DNA from: Sphaerisporangium sp040683095
GTDB taxonomy: Bacteria; Actinomycetota; Actinomycetes; Streptosporangiales; Streptosporangiaceae
Direction: 5' to 3'
Assembly (NCBI RefSeq): GCF_040683095.1
Contig: NZ_JBFBCI010000009.1
Span: 1 to 64,000, forward strand
Length of the DNA stretch: 64,000 nucleotides
Shown: positions 15,819 to 25,082 of the stretch, one piece after another
Position numbering within the stretch: the first letter of the stretch is position 1
Layout of the letters: every line of letters begins with the position of its first letter
Made by a program: the position numbers and the translations under genes
The notes under the pieces: generated by a model
The model's database searches: none
Told to the model about the DNA's origin: nothing
Seen by the model: only the letters and a program-made list of their open reading frames with translations

Positions 15819-18800
15819 TCACGCGGCGCTGTGCCAGGCCGCGACCGGGTTGCCGTACCAGCGGGTCCGCGCGGGCAGCGACTCGCCGCGCATCACCAGG
15901 GACGCGGGGCCGATCGTGGTGTTGCTCCCGACCGTGGCCGCGGGCAGCACCACCCCGTGCGGGCCCAGCGTGGAGCCCTCCGCCAGCTCGACTGTATCGA
16001 TGCTCATGACGCGGTCGTGGAACAGGTGGGTCTGGAGTACGCAGCCCCGGTTCACCGAGGTCCCGTCGCCCAGGCTGACCAGGTCGATCTCGGGCAGCCA
16101 GTACGTCTCGCACCACACGCCGCGGCCGACCCGGGCGCCGAGCGCGCGCAGCCACGCGTTGAACGGCGCCGTGCCGAGCCACGGTGTCGCGAACCACGGC
16201 GCGGCAAGCACCTCGACGAAGTTGTCCGCCAGTTCGTTGCGCCACACGAACGAGCTCCACAGCGGCCGGTCGCCCGGGCTGATCCGGCCCAGCAGCGACC
16301 ACTTGGCCGCGACCGCGACGGCGCCCGCCACGACCCCGGCCCCCGCCAGCACGATCCCACCGAGGAGCGCGGCGACCGCGAAGCCGGCCGTCGCCGCCAG
16401 CCACAGGAACGCCGCCAGGACCGCGACGCCGAGCGCGACCGTCGCCATCGCCGGGACCGCCCGGCACAGCTCCACCAGCGCGCGGGCCACCCGCAGCCGG
16501 GCCGGCGGGTCGTAGGTGCGGCTCGTGTCCGCCCGCTGCGCGGTCCTGCGCAGCTTCACCGGGGGCATCCCCAGGTACGACGAGCCCGCCTTGGCCTTCT
16601 TCGGCGCGGCCGACAGCACCCCGACGAGGCCGTCCTTGGGCACCTTGCGTCCCGGCGCGGTCATGCCCGAGTTGCCGACGAACGCCCGCTTGCCGATGCG
16701 CACGTGGTCGACGCGCATCCACCCGCCGGCCAGCTCGTACGGCGCGATCATGGTGTCGTCGGCCAGGAACGCGCCGTCGCCGACCGCGGTCATCTTCGGC
16801 AGCGCCAGCACCGTGGACAGCTCGGTCCGGCGTCCCACCCTCATGCCGAGCGCCCGCAGCCACAGCGGCGTGAACATGCTCGCGTACAGCGGGAACAGCC
16901 ACACCCGCGCCATCGCCATCAGCCGCTCGGTGGCCCACGCCTGCCAGGCCGTGCGGCTGTGCACGGGGTGGTCGCCCGCGCGCAGGCCGATGCCGAGCAG
17001 CCGGACGAGCACCAGCAGGAGCAGCGCCATGGCCGCCATCGACACGACGGTGGAGACCGGAACGGCGAGCAGGGCCGGGCCGAGCGCCGCGACCGGCCCG
17101 GGGGAGTCCTGGACGGCGGCGCCGAGCACGGCCAGCCCCGGGACCGCGGCGACCAGCGGCACCAGGCCGAGCAGCGACGCCGACACGCCGTAGATCGCGG
17201 TCCAGCGGCGCAGGCGCGGTGGACGGGCCGTGCGCGGGGCCGCCTTGCCCTGCCGCGTCGCGGGGGCGCCCGCCCAGCGCTCCCCGGCCGGGACGGGCCC
17301 GCTCACCGACGAGCCGGGGGCGATGTGGGCGTTCTTGCCGATCCTGGTCCCCGGCAGCAGCGTGGAGCGGGCGCCGACCCCGGCCCCCGCGCCGACCCGG
17401 ATCTCGCCGACGTGCAGCACGTCCCCGTCCAGCCAGTGGCCGGTCAGGTCGACCTCGGGTTCGATCGCCGCGCCCCTGCCGAGGCGCAGCATGCCGGTGA
17501 CCGGGGGAAGCGTGTGCAGGTCGGCGTCCTGGCCGACCTGCGCGCCGAGCGCCCGCGCGTAGTAGGCGATCCACGGCGCCGAGGAGATCCCCGCGACGCC
17601 GAGCATCTCGGTGAGCTTCTCGGTGAACCAGATGCGCAGGTGGACGGCCCCGCCGCGCGGGTAGTGGCCGGGCCGCAGGCCGCGCAGCAGCAGCCGGGCC
17701 GTCGCCGCGGCCAGGCCGAGGCGTCCGAACGGCGTCATGAACAGCAGGACCCCGGCGAGCACCCACCACCACGAGATCGCCGGCGTCCAGGGCGAGTCGA
17801 GCAGGTTGCCGGCCGCGGCCGCGCCGATCAGCCACGGCATCGCGCGGACCGTCAGCAGCGGCAGCGTCAGCGCCGTCTGGATCAGCGACGCGCGCAGCGG
17901 CATCGGCACCACCGTGCGGCCGTCGTCCGCGTTCTCGTGGTCGTGGGCCGCTGCCAGCTCGTCCAGCCGGCCGGCCAGGCCTCGCAGCGTCGGACGGTCG
18001 TACAGGTCCGCGACCGCGACGGACGGGTGGCGGGCGCGCAGCGCGGACACCAGGCGGGCCGCCGCCAGGCTGGTGCCCCCGGCGGTGAAGAAGTCGGCCC
18101 CCGGTCCGGTGACCCGATCCCCGAGCACCTCCTGCCACCGCTCGGCCAGCCACCGCTCCGTCTCGGTCATCTCGCCCGGGTCGCCGGCGGACGTGCCCGC
18201 GTCCAGGGCCGCGACCGGCCAGGGCAGCGCGGCCCTGTCGATCTTCCCCGAGGTCCGCGTGGGCAGGGCGTCCACGACGGCCAGGCGCGGCACGAGCGCC
18301 GCGGGCAGCGCGCCCGCCAGCCGCTCGCGTGCCGCCGCCGCGTCGAACGCGCCCGGGTCACCGGGCACGACGTACCCGACCAGGAGCCGGTGGCCACCCG
18401 CCGTGGCGCGGACGGCGGCCGCCGCGCCGGCGACGCCGGGCAGGGCGCTCAGCGCGGCGTCGATCTCGCCAAGCTCGACGCGGCGCCCGCCCAGCTTGAC
18501 CTGGTCGTCGGCGCGCCCCACGAAGATCAGCCCTTCGGGGTCGGCGACGACCAGGTCGCCGCTGCGGTAGGCCCGCTGCCAGCCGAGGGACGGCAGCGGC
18601 GCGTACTTCTCGGCGTCCCTGACCGGGTCGAGGTAGCGTGCCAGGCCGACGCCGCCGATGACCAGCTCGCCCGTCTCACCGGAGGCGACGGGCCGGCCGT
18701 CCGGGCCGACCACCGCGAGGTCCCAGCCGTGCAGCGGCAGGCCGATGCGCACCGGACCCGGCCCGCCCAGCGGCGCCGCGCAGGCGACGACGGTGGCCTC

Positions 18801-19775
18801 GGTCGGGCCGTAGGTGTTCCAGACCTCGCGCCCGGGGACGCTGAGGCGCTCGGCCAGCTCGGGTGGGCACGCCTCGCCGCCGAAGATGAGCAGCCGGACC
18901 TCGTCCAGGGTCTCCACCGGCCATAACGCCGCCAGCGTGGGGACCGTCGACACGATCGTGACGCCGCGTTCGACCAGCCAGGGGCCGAGGTCCATGCCCG
19001 TGCGCACCAGCGCGCGCGGCGCCGGGACCAGGCACGCGCCGTGCCGCCACGCCAGCCACATCTCCTCGCAAGAGGCGTCGAACGCGACCGATAGCCCGGC
19101 CAGCACCCGGTCCCCGGGCCCGAGGGGAGCGTCCTGGAGGAACAACCGGGCCTCGGCGTCCACGAACGCGGCGGCGCTGCGATGGCTGACCGCGACCCCC
19201 TTGGGCTTCCCGGTGGACCCGGACGTGAAGATGACCCACGCGTCGTCCTCCGGCCGCGGCGCCCGCCCGGATCCCGCCGTGGACGGCCCGGCGGGCTCGC
19301 CGTCGCGGAACGTCAACGCGCGGCCCTCGCCGATCACCAGGCGGACGCCCGCCTCGCCGAAGACCAGCTCGGCGCGCTCGTCCGGGTCGTCGGCGTCCAC
19401 CGGCACGTACGCCGCGCCCGCGGTGAGCACCGCGAGGATCGCGACGTACAGGTCGGCGGTTCCGGACGGGACGCGCACGCCCACCCGCGCGCCCGGCCCC
19501 GCCCCGGCGGAGCGGAGCCGCCCGGCAAGGCTCTCGACCTGCTCACGGAGCTCGGCGTAGGAGAGCACCGCACGACCGTCGTCCAGGGCCGGCTCGCCGG
19601 GGTGCGCCCGGGTCGTCTCCTCCAGGACCTCCACGAGCGTGCGCGCGGGCGGCGTTTCCCCCTCGGACAGGTACACGGCCTCGGCGGGCGGAGGGAGGGC
19701 CTCGCCGGAAGGAATCAGGGCCTCATCGAGAGACGGGACGGCGTCAGGCAGCACGGATCCACCGTTCGGCGGCAA
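15819..19775 (-). CDS. pls: Pls/PosA-type membrane peptide synthetase (epsilon-polylysine synthetase-like)
   Basis: A 1318-residue single-module synthetase. Adenylation domain about 45-520 with FTSGSTGKPKG (183-193), NTYGPTE (320-326), YRSGDL and RTSGKID; thiolation motif DFFTAGGTSL with phosphopantetheine Ser569; then about six transmembrane segments interleaved with three left-handed-helix (hexapeptide) acyltransferase-like domains in place of condensation and thioesterase domains. This is the Pls/PosA architecture, which makes amino-acid homopolymers at the membrane. Aligning by eye to GrsA gives binding-pocket residues D233 A234 E237 S276 I297 G299 T321 V329 V330 K511, close to a lysine-type code. 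The TTG at 19775 follows GGGGTGA; a GTG at 19754 is the alternative. Followed by an overlapping M1 peptidase gene. Confidence 0.9.
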   Translation of the reverse strand: MPPNGGSVLPDAVPSLDEALIPSGEALPPPAEAVYLSEGETPPARTLVEVLEETTRAHPGEPALDDGRAVLSYAELREQVESLAGRLRSAGAGPGARVGVRVPSGTADLYVAILAVLTAGAAYVPVDADDPDERAELVFGEAGVRLVIGEGRALTFRDGEPAGPSTAGSGRAPRPEDDAWVIFTSGSTGKPKGVAVSHRSAAAFVDAEARLFLQDAPLGPGDRVLAGLSVAFDASCEEMWLAWRHGACLVPAPRALVRTGMDLGPWLVERGVTIVSTVPTLAALWPVETLDEVRLLIFGGEACPPELAERLSVPGREVWNTYGPTEATVVACAAPLGGPGPVRIGLPLHGWDLAVVGPDGRPVASGETGELVIGGVGLARYLDPVRDAEKYAPLPSLGWQRAYRSGDLVVADPEGLIFVGRADDQVKLGGRRVELGEIDAALSALPGVAGAAAAVRATAGGHRLLVGYVVPGDPGAFDAAAARERLAGALPAALVPRLAVVDALPTRTSGKIDRAALPWPVAALDAGTSAGDPGEMTETERWLAERWQEVLGDRVTGPGADFFTAGGTSLAAARLVSALRARHPSVAVADLYDRPTLRGLAGRLDELAAAHDHENADDGRTVVPMPLRASLIQTALTLPLLTVRAMPWLIGAAAAGNLLDSPWTPAISWWWVLAGVLLFMTPFGRLGLAAATARLLLRGLRPGHYPRGGAVHLRIWFTEKLTEMLGVAGISSAPWIAYYARALGAQVGQDADLHTLPPVTGMLRLGRGAAIEPEVDLTGHWLDGDVLHVGEIRVGAGAGVGARSTLLPGTRIGKNAHIAPGSSVSGPVPAGERWAGAPATRQGKAAPRTARPPRLRRWTAIYGVSASLLGLVPLVAAVPGLAVLGAAVQDSPGPVAALGPALLAVPVSTVVSMAAMALLLLVLVRLLGIGLRAGDHPVHSRTAWQAWATERLMAMARVWLFPLYASMFTPLWLRALGMRVGRRTELSTVLALPKMTAVGDGAFLADDTMIAPYELAGGWMRVDHVRIGKRAFVGNSGMTAPGRKVPKDGLVGVLSAAPKKAKAGSSYLGMPPVKLRRTAQRADTSRTYDPPARLRVARALVELCRAVPAMATVALGVAVLAAFLWLAATAGFAVAALLGGIVLAGAGVVAGAVAVAAKWSLLGRISPGDRPLWSSFVWRNELADNFVEVLAAPWFATPWLGTAPFNAWLRALGARVGRGVWCETYWLPEIDLVSLGDGTSVNRGCVLQTHLFHDRVMSIDTVELAEGSTLGPHGVVLPAATVGSNTTIGPASLVMRGESLPARTRWYGNPVAAWHSAA

Positions 19776-20147
19776 GAAATCACCCCAAGCGTCGACGACG
19801 CGACCCCCGGGTCACCGTGACCTGCGCGTTTCCCTTCGAAGACCGGGAACCTCGGACGCGCATCGGGGCCGCCGTGACGCTCCGCGCCACGCGTACATGA
19901 ACATTTCCCGAACAATCATATATTTCACTTTGCCGGTGATCGCCGCAGACCCCGCGAACGATAGCCTGAAGAGTCGTACCGGAAGCCCTGGCGCTCGCCG
20001 GGATCGCCACCCTGACCCCACTCGCTGGTCGCGGAGGGGCTATCGGTCCCTGTGGCAGGAACGCCTCGGCCAGGTCGCGCTGCCGGTCGGCCATCGTGAC
20101 AAAGGGTGGGCGGGGCTCGCTCTGCGTGATGGCCGGGCGCCCCGCGC
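19776..20147. promoter_or_regulatory. Pls promoter region with 11-bp-spaced direct repeats
   Basis: A 370-bp gap without a gene. On the minus strand an AT-rich patch contains TATGAT (complement of 19915-19920) as a possible -10 element and two TGTTC boxes with an 11-bp period (complement of 19899-19903 and 19910-19914), a spacing typical of response-regulator sites. Near 20110-20145 a 7-bp stem (GCGGGGC/GCCCCGC) directly after the permease stop may be a weak terminator. Confidence 0.4.
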
Positions 20148-20987
20148 CTACCCCTTGAGGCCGGACCGGGAGATGCCTTCGATGACCCAGCGCTGCGCCA
20201 CCAGGTACAGCAGGATCACCGGCAGGCTCGCGATCACCGCGCCGGCCATGAGCAGGTCGTAGCGGATGCTGTTGGCGCTCTGGAAGTTGCCGAGGCCGGC
20301 GGGCAGCGTGAGCGAGTCCGGGTTGAGCAGCACGTAGATGGGCCACAGGAAGTCGTTCCAGTTGGTCAGGAACGACAGCAGGAACAGCGTGACCAGCGCG
20401 GGCCTGGCCAGCGGGAGCGCGATCGAGGTGAAGATCTGCCAGCGGTTGCACCCGTCCAGCTCGGCCGCCTCCTCCAGCTCGCCGGGCAGCGTGAGGAAGA
20501 ACTGCCGCAGGAAGAACACCCCGAAGGCGCCCGCCGCCGCGGGCACGATGACCGCGGGCAGGCTGTCCACCCAGGACAGCTCGTTGACGATGAGGAAGTT
20601 CGGGATGAGCAGCACCACCGGGGGCACGAACAGCGTCGCGACGATCACCGTGAAGATCGCCGACCGGCCGCGGAAGCGCAGCCGCGCGAGCGCGTACGCG
20701 GCCGGGGCCGCGGTGAGCAGCACCAGGACGGCGTGACCGGTCGCCGCGATCAGGCTGTTGGCGAACCAGGTGAGAATCGGGCTGTCGGAGCTGCTCAGGA
20801 TCTCCCGGTAGGCGCCGAGCGTCGCGGGGCTCGGGATCCACTGCGGCTCGGTCGACCCGGCGCCCTCGCGGGTCTTGAACGAGGTGAGCAGCATGTACAC
20901 CAGCGGGCTGATGTAGAGCGCGGCGACGACGGCCAGCACCAGGTGGAGCAGGGCGCGCCGCACCCGCCGCGGGGCCGTGGACGTCAT
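20148..20987 (-). CDS. Carbohydrate ABC transporter permease (MalG type)
   Basis: A 279-residue membrane protein with six predicted transmembrane segments and the inner-membrane EAA loop ELEEAAELDGCNRWQIFTSI, which contacts the ATPase. Size and the C-terminal ending place it in the MalG-like (CUT1) permease group. The ATG at 20987 overlaps the stop of the partner permease as ATGA (20984-20987). It is the last gene of the arabinoside operon; no ATPase gene is present, as is common in actinobacteria where a shared MsiK-like ATPase serves many CUT1 systems. Confidence 0.9.
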   Translation of the reverse strand: MTSTAPRRVRRALLHLVLAVVAALYISPLVYMLLTSFKTREGAGSTEPQWIPSPATLGAYREILSSSDSPILTWFANSLIAATGHAVLVLLTAAPAAYALARLRFRGRSAIFTVIVATLFVPPVVLLIPNFLIVNELSWVDSLPAVIVPAAAGAFGVFFLRQFFLTLPGELEEAAELDGCNRWQIFTSIALPLARPALVTLFLLSFLTNWNDFLWPIYVLLNPDSLTLPAGLGNFQSANSIRYDLLMAGAVIASLPVILLYLVAQRWVIEGISRSGLKG

Positions 20988-21916
20988 GGCTTCCTCCTGT
21001 CGCGGAAGGCGCCGAAGACCAGGGCCGAGGCGCACATCAGGAACCCGGCGAGGATGAAGCTCATCGCCGACGCGGTGCCCATGTCGAACCGCCGCAGGCC
21101 GGTCTCGGCGATGAGGTAGATCGCCGTCTTGGTCTCGTCCGCGGGCGCCCCTGCGGTGATCAGGTAGGACTGGCCGAACATGTTGGCCGAGGCGAGGATC
21201 GTGGCGTTGACCACGAAGACCATGACCGGACGCAGCCCGGGGACGGTCACCGCGCGGAACCGGGCCAGCGGGCCGGCGCCGTCCACCATGGCCGCCTCGT
21301 ACAGCTCGTGGGGGATGTCCTGCAGCCCGGCCAGGAAGATGACGGCGTTCAGGCCGAGGGTCCACCACACGGTGACGCCGATCAGCGCGATCCAGGCCGG
21401 CGGGGTGTCGGTGGTCCACTGGACGGACAGGCCCAGGTAGTGGTTGACCAGGCCGATGTTGCCGTCCAGCAGGTAGCGCCAGACGAAGCCGACCACGGCC
21501 ACGCCCAGCACGTAGGGGGCGAAGTAGACGGCGCGGTAGAGGTTGCGGCCCCGGAACCGGCCGTTCATCAGCAGGGCCACCAGCAGCGGCAGCAGGATCA
21601 GCAGCGGCACGGAGAACACGGTGAAGATCCCGGTCGCCCGCATCGCCGACCAGAAGCGCGAGCCGTCCACGCTGGAGGGGTCGAACAGCTCGGCGTAGTT
21701 GTCCAGGCCCACGAACGGCTTGGCCGGCAGGCTGATGTCCCACTCGTGGAGGCTGGTGTAGAACCCGAACCCGATCGGCAGCACCATGAACACGGCGAAC
21801 AGCACCAGGTACGGGGCGAGGAAGGCGTACGGCGTCCACCAGCGCATGCGGCGGGCGCGGCTCGCGGGGGCGGCGGGTGCCCCCGCGAGGCGCTCCGTGC
21901 GGGTGAGCACGCTCAC
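20984..21916 (-). CDS. Carbohydrate ABC transporter permease (MalF type)
   Basis: A 310-residue membrane protein with six predicted transmembrane segments and the EAA motif HELYEAAMVDGAGPLARFRAVT. The N-terminal cytosolic tail followed by YAFLAPYLVLFAVFMVLPIG is typical of the MalF-like half of CUT1 transporters (UgpA/MsmF group). The GTG at 21916 overlaps the binding-protein stop as GTGA (21913-21916), which fixes the start. It forms the membrane channel together with the downstream MalG-type permease. Confidence 0.9.
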   Translation of the reverse strand: MSVLTRTERLAGAPAAPASRARRMRWWTPYAFLAPYLVLFAVFMVLPIGFGFYTSLHEWDISLPAKPFVGLDNYAELFDPSSVDGSRFWSAMRATGIFTVFSVPLLILLPLLVALLMNGRFRGRNLYRAVYFAPYVLGVAVVGFVWRYLLDGNIGLVNHYLGLSVQWTTDTPPAWIALIGVTVWWTLGLNAVIFLAGLQDIPHELYEAAMVDGAGPLARFRAVTVPGLRPVMVFVVNATILASANMFGQSYLITAGAPADETKTAIYLIAETGLRRFDMGTASAMSFILAGFLMCASALVFGAFRDRRKP

Positions 21917-23256
21917 TGCGTGTACTTCCTCTTGTTCTCGGCCAGGAGCTTGTCGGCCGTCGCCACGCCCTCCTTCAGCGCGTCCGCCGGGGATGCCTGC
22001 TTGAGCACCGCCTTGGCCACGGCCAGCTCCAGGGCCTTGGACTGCACGTCGCCGACGCCGGGCAGCGCGGGCAGGAAGTGGAAGACGCCCGGGTCGGCGG
22101 CCAGCTTGATCTGCGGCAGGTCGGCGATCGACGGGTCCTGGCGGACCGAGTTGCGGGCGGGGATCATCCCGGCCTTGGCCCACTCGGTGGACTGGCGGCT
22201 GATGTGGTCGATGAAGAACTTCGCCGCCTGCACCTTGTCGGCGTCCTTGGCCGCCTGGGCGGTCATGACGAAGTTGTGCGAGGAGCTCCACACCGCCGGG
22301 CTGGAACCGATGGCCGGTACCGGGGACAGGCCCCACTTCAGGCTCGGGGCGTTGGCCTTCAGGTCGTTGATCTGCCAGATGCCGTCCCAGGTGAAGCTCA
22401 CCTTGTCGTTCTTGAACGCGGCGTACTGGCTGTCGATGGCGACCTTGTCCGGGCTGTGGCCCTTGTCGATCTGCTCGATCATCCAGGCCAGCGCCTGCTC
22501 GCCCTCGGCCCCGCCCCACAGGGTCTTGGTGCCGTCCTGGCTGTACAGCTCGCCGCCGTTCTGCCACAGCAGCGACATGAACATCAGATGGGCGGGCCAC
22601 TTGTTCGGCATCCAGAACGGCTGGGCGACCCCGGCCTTGGCCAGTTCGGCGAGGGCGTCCTCGTAGCCCGCCTTGTCGCTGGGGGCGTCCCTCAGGCCGA
22701 TCTTCTCCAGGTGCGCCATGTTCCAGTAGTCGCCGAGGCAGTGGATGTCCAGTGGGACGGCGTAGCGCTTGCCGTCGTAGACGCCCGCGTTCCAGATGGC
22801 GGGGATGAAGTCGGCGTCGCTGAGCTTGAGCGCGGCGACGACGTCGTCCAGCGGGGTGAGCACCGAGCGGGCGGCGAAGGTGCCGATCCAGTCGATGTGG
22901 ATGACCGCCACGTCCGGACCCTTGCCGGCGGCGATGGCCGTGGGCAGCGCCGGGTAGAGGTCCTCCCAGCGGCGGGTGACGTTGCGGACCTCGATCCGGC
23001 CGGCGTACTCCTTGTTGAAGGCGTCCAGCATGGCCCGGAAGTGCGGGCCGTCGCCTCCGGTGAAGCCGTTCCAGAACTCCAGGGTGACCTTGGGCCCGTT
23101 GTACTCGCCGCCGGAGAAAGTGGGGGCGGCCGAGGCCGGCGCGCCGGACGCCGGCGCGCCGATCTTGGTGCCGCCGCCGCAGGCGGCCAGGGTCGCGGAC
23201 AGCCCGACGGCCCCGGACATGCCGAGGAAGGAACGGCGGGACAGGGGACGGGTCAT
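21913..23256 (-). CDS. Extracellular sugar-binding lipoprotein of the ABC transporter
   Basis: A 447-residue solute-binding protein (SBP family 1). The N-terminus combines a twin-arginine motif (SRRSFLG, residues 6-12) with a lipobox LAAC whose acceptor is Cys26, so export by Tat as a lipoprotein is likely. The body has the usual cluster-B features such as LEFWNGFTGGDG near the start and W-rich sugar-binding patches (QPFWMPNKWP, SFTWDGIWQ). The ATG at 23256 has AGGAG seven bases upstream and overlaps the GH51 stop as ATGA. Operon context suggests arabinose-containing oligosaccharides as ligand. Confidence 0.9.
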   Translation of the reverse strand: MTRPLSRRSFLGMSGAVGLSATLAACGGGTKIGAPASGAPASAAPTFSGGEYNGPKVTLEFWNGFTGGDGPHFRAMLDAFNKEYAGRIEVRNVTRRWEDLYPALPTAIAAGKGPDVAVIHIDWIGTFAARSVLTPLDDVVAALKLSDADFIPAIWNAGVYDGKRYAVPLDIHCLGDYWNMAHLEKIGLRDAPSDKAGYEDALAELAKAGVAQPFWMPNKWPAHLMFMSLLWQNGGELYSQDGTKTLWGGAEGEQALAWMIEQIDKGHSPDKVAIDSQYAAFKNDKVSFTWDGIWQINDLKANAPSLKWGLSPVPAIGSSPAVWSSSHNFVMTAQAAKDADKVQAAKFFIDHISRQSTEWAKAGMIPARNSVRQDPSIADLPQIKLAADPGVFHFLPALPGVGDVQSKALELAVAKAVLKQASPADALKEGVATADKLLAENKRKYTQ

Positions 23257-24773
23257 AGCGCACTCCTGGCGGTGAGGGGAGCGAAGCGGACAATAGTCCA
23301 AGAAACCGGCGGAAGCGTGAGGGTGGCGCGGCGGCCGTCGAGGGCGAGGCCCGTGCCCTGAAGTGGGACGACGCGCTGGGGGTCGGCCGCGGTGTTGCGC
23401 GCGGAGGGGTCGTCGTCGGCCAGTTCGAGGTGCTCGGCGACGCGCATGTCCTCCGGCAGCGCGATCTCGACCGGCAGGGGGCCGCGGCGGTCGCGGTTGA
23501 CGGCGAACAGCGCGATCTCGCCGGTCTCCGGGTCCCGGGTGGCGGTCGCCCAGACGGCCGGCACCTCGCCGTACCTGCCGGTGTCGATCGTCGGGCACTC
23601 CGGCTCGACCCTGAGCACCTCGCCACGGGCGTGCCGCGCGGTCAGCGCGAACGGATGGAAGATCGTCTGCCGCCAGGCCGGGCCGCCCGGCTCGGTCATG
23701 ATCGGCGCGATGACGTTGGCGAGCTGGGCCTGGCAGGCGACGCCCACCCGGTCGGCGTTGCGCAGCAGCGTGATCAGCAGGCTGCCGACGACGACGGCGT
23801 CGGTGACGTCGTAGACGTCCTCGATGAGGCGGGGGTGCTCGGCCCACTCCAGCGACGACTCGCCGTGGAAGCGGCTCTGGTACCAGACGTTCCACTCGTC
23901 GAACGAGAGCTTGATCCGCTTGCGGCTGCGCAGCTTGGCGCCCACGTGGTCGGCCGTCGCGGCGATGGACCGGATCATGTGCTCCATGTCGGCACCGCTG
24001 GCCAGGAAGGAGTCCACGTCCCCGTCGCTCGGGTCGTAGTAGGCGTGCAGCGAGATGTGGTCGACCATGTCGTAGGTCGCCTCCAGCACCTCGGCCTCCC
24101 AGGCGCCGAAGGTGGCCATCCCGCTGTTGGAGCTGCCGCAGGCGACCAGGGACAGGCCGGGGTCGAAGCGCTTGAGCGCCCTGGCCGTCTCGGCGGCGAG
24201 CCGGCCGTACTCGGCCGCGGTCTTGTGCCCCATCTGCCAGGGACCGTCCAGCTCGTTGCCCAGGCACCACAGGCGGACGTCGTGCGGCTTGTCCACGCCG
24301 TGGGAGCGGCGCAGCTCCGACAGGCGGGTGCCGCCGGGGTAGTTGGCGTACTCGACCAGCTCCAGCGCCTCGGCCACGCCGCGGGTGCCCAGGTTGAGCG
24401 CCATCATCGGCTGGACGCCGGCCTTGACCGCCCAGGCCATGAACTCGTTGAGCCCGAATCTGTTGTCCTCCAGACTCCGCCAGGCGAGGTCGAGGCGCGC
24501 GGGCCGGTCCTCGACCGGGCCGACGCCGTCCTCCCATCGGTAGTTGGAGACGAAGTTGCCCCCCGGATAGCGCACCAGGGTCACGCCGAGCTCGCGGGTC
24601 AGCTCCAGCACATCGGTGCGGAAGCCGTCCGCGTCGGCGCGTGGGTGGCCCGGCTCGAAGACGCCGGTGTAGACACAACGGCCCATGTGCTCGACGAACG
24701 ATCCGAACAGCCGTGGTTCCACGGGTCCGATCCGGAAGGAGGGGTCCAGGGTGATATGAGCAGCCGGTGCCAA
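23253..24773 (-). CDS. GH51 alpha-L-arabinofuranosidase
   Basis: A 506-residue intracellular glycoside hydrolase without a signal peptide. The GH51 hallmarks are present: N-terminal GSFVEHMGRCVYTGVFEPGH, the acid/base Glu174 in LGNELDG and the nucleophile Glu293 in FDEWNVW, followed by the C-terminal beta-sandwich. It should release L-arabinofuranose from arabino-oligosaccharides imported by the transporter encoded immediately downstream. The start is a TTG at 24773 with AGGGAGGT six bases upstream; no ATG or GTG in frame precedes the conserved region sensibly. First gene of a four-gene operon with 4-bp overlaps. A palindromic operator lies at 24821-24830. Confidence 0.9.
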   Translation of the reverse strand: MAPAAHITLDPSFRIGPVEPRLFGSFVEHMGRCVYTGVFEPGHPRADADGFRTDVLELTRELGVTLVRYPGGNFVSNYRWEDGVGPVEDRPARLDLAWRSLEDNRFGLNEFMAWAVKAGVQPMMALNLGTRGVAEALELVEYANYPGGTRLSELRRSHGVDKPHDVRLWCLGNELDGPWQMGHKTAAEYGRLAAETARALKRFDPGLSLVACGSSNSGMATFGAWEAEVLEATYDMVDHISLHAYYDPSDGDVDSFLASGADMEHMIRSIAATADHVGAKLRSRKRIKLSFDEWNVWYQSRFHGESSLEWAEHPRLIEDVYDVTDAVVVGSLLITLLRNADRVGVACQAQLANVIAPIMTEPGGPAWRQTIFHPFALTARHARGEVLRVEPECPTIDTGRYGEVPAVWATATRDPETGEIALFAVNRDRRGPLPVEIALPEDMRVAEHLELADDDPSARNTAADPQRVVPLQGTGLALDGRRATLTLPPVSWTIVRFAPLTARSAL

Positions 24774-25082
24774 GGCACGACCTCCCTGTGTCGTCGCACG
24801 GTTCGGTGGTATGTGTTTGTACAACGTTGTTCCAACGTAGTAAACGGGGGCTGAGCCGGTCGATACCGTGCCGTTACGTTCCACGGCGCCGGTACGGCCG
24901 GAGCACGAGACCGGCTCCGTGACAGGAGGGGGCGCCCATGTGGGCCCGCTCGCATGATGTGACATATCGCGACGGCCGCGGCAGGACTCCGCTGCCGCGG
25001 CCGTCCGGCACGCGCCGCGTGGGCGGCCACCGCAGGGTACGGGTCGGGCGCGGCCCCCGTCTGCGGGATACTTGCCCCTGTC
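24774..25082. other. Intergenic region between arabinoside operon and jetA remnant
   Basis: A 309-bp divergent intergenic region. It contains the operator at 24821-24830 and GC-rich DNA without recognisable genes; the jetA start at 25083 has no strong ribosome-binding site. Confidence 0.6.
24821..24830. promoter_or_regulatory. Operator ACAACGTTGT upstream of GH51 operon
   Basis: A perfect 10-bp palindrome within the imperfect longer dyad TTGTACAACGTTGTTCCAA, 48 bp upstream of the GH51 start. Form and place fit a LacI- or GntR-type repressor of a sugar operon. No such regulator gene is next to it in this window. Confidence 0.6.

Noticed and set aside
14512..18153. A single giant frame joining the M1 peptidase with sequence antisense-free upstream to 18153
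   Set aside because: The upstream part is the wrong frame of the pls gene; the peptidase begins at the GTG at 15798 or 15822.
15831..18926. 1031-codon plus-strand frame opposite the Pls-type synthetase
   Set aside because: Arg/Gln/Asp/Gly-rich antisense shadow; the synthetase motifs are all on the minus strand.
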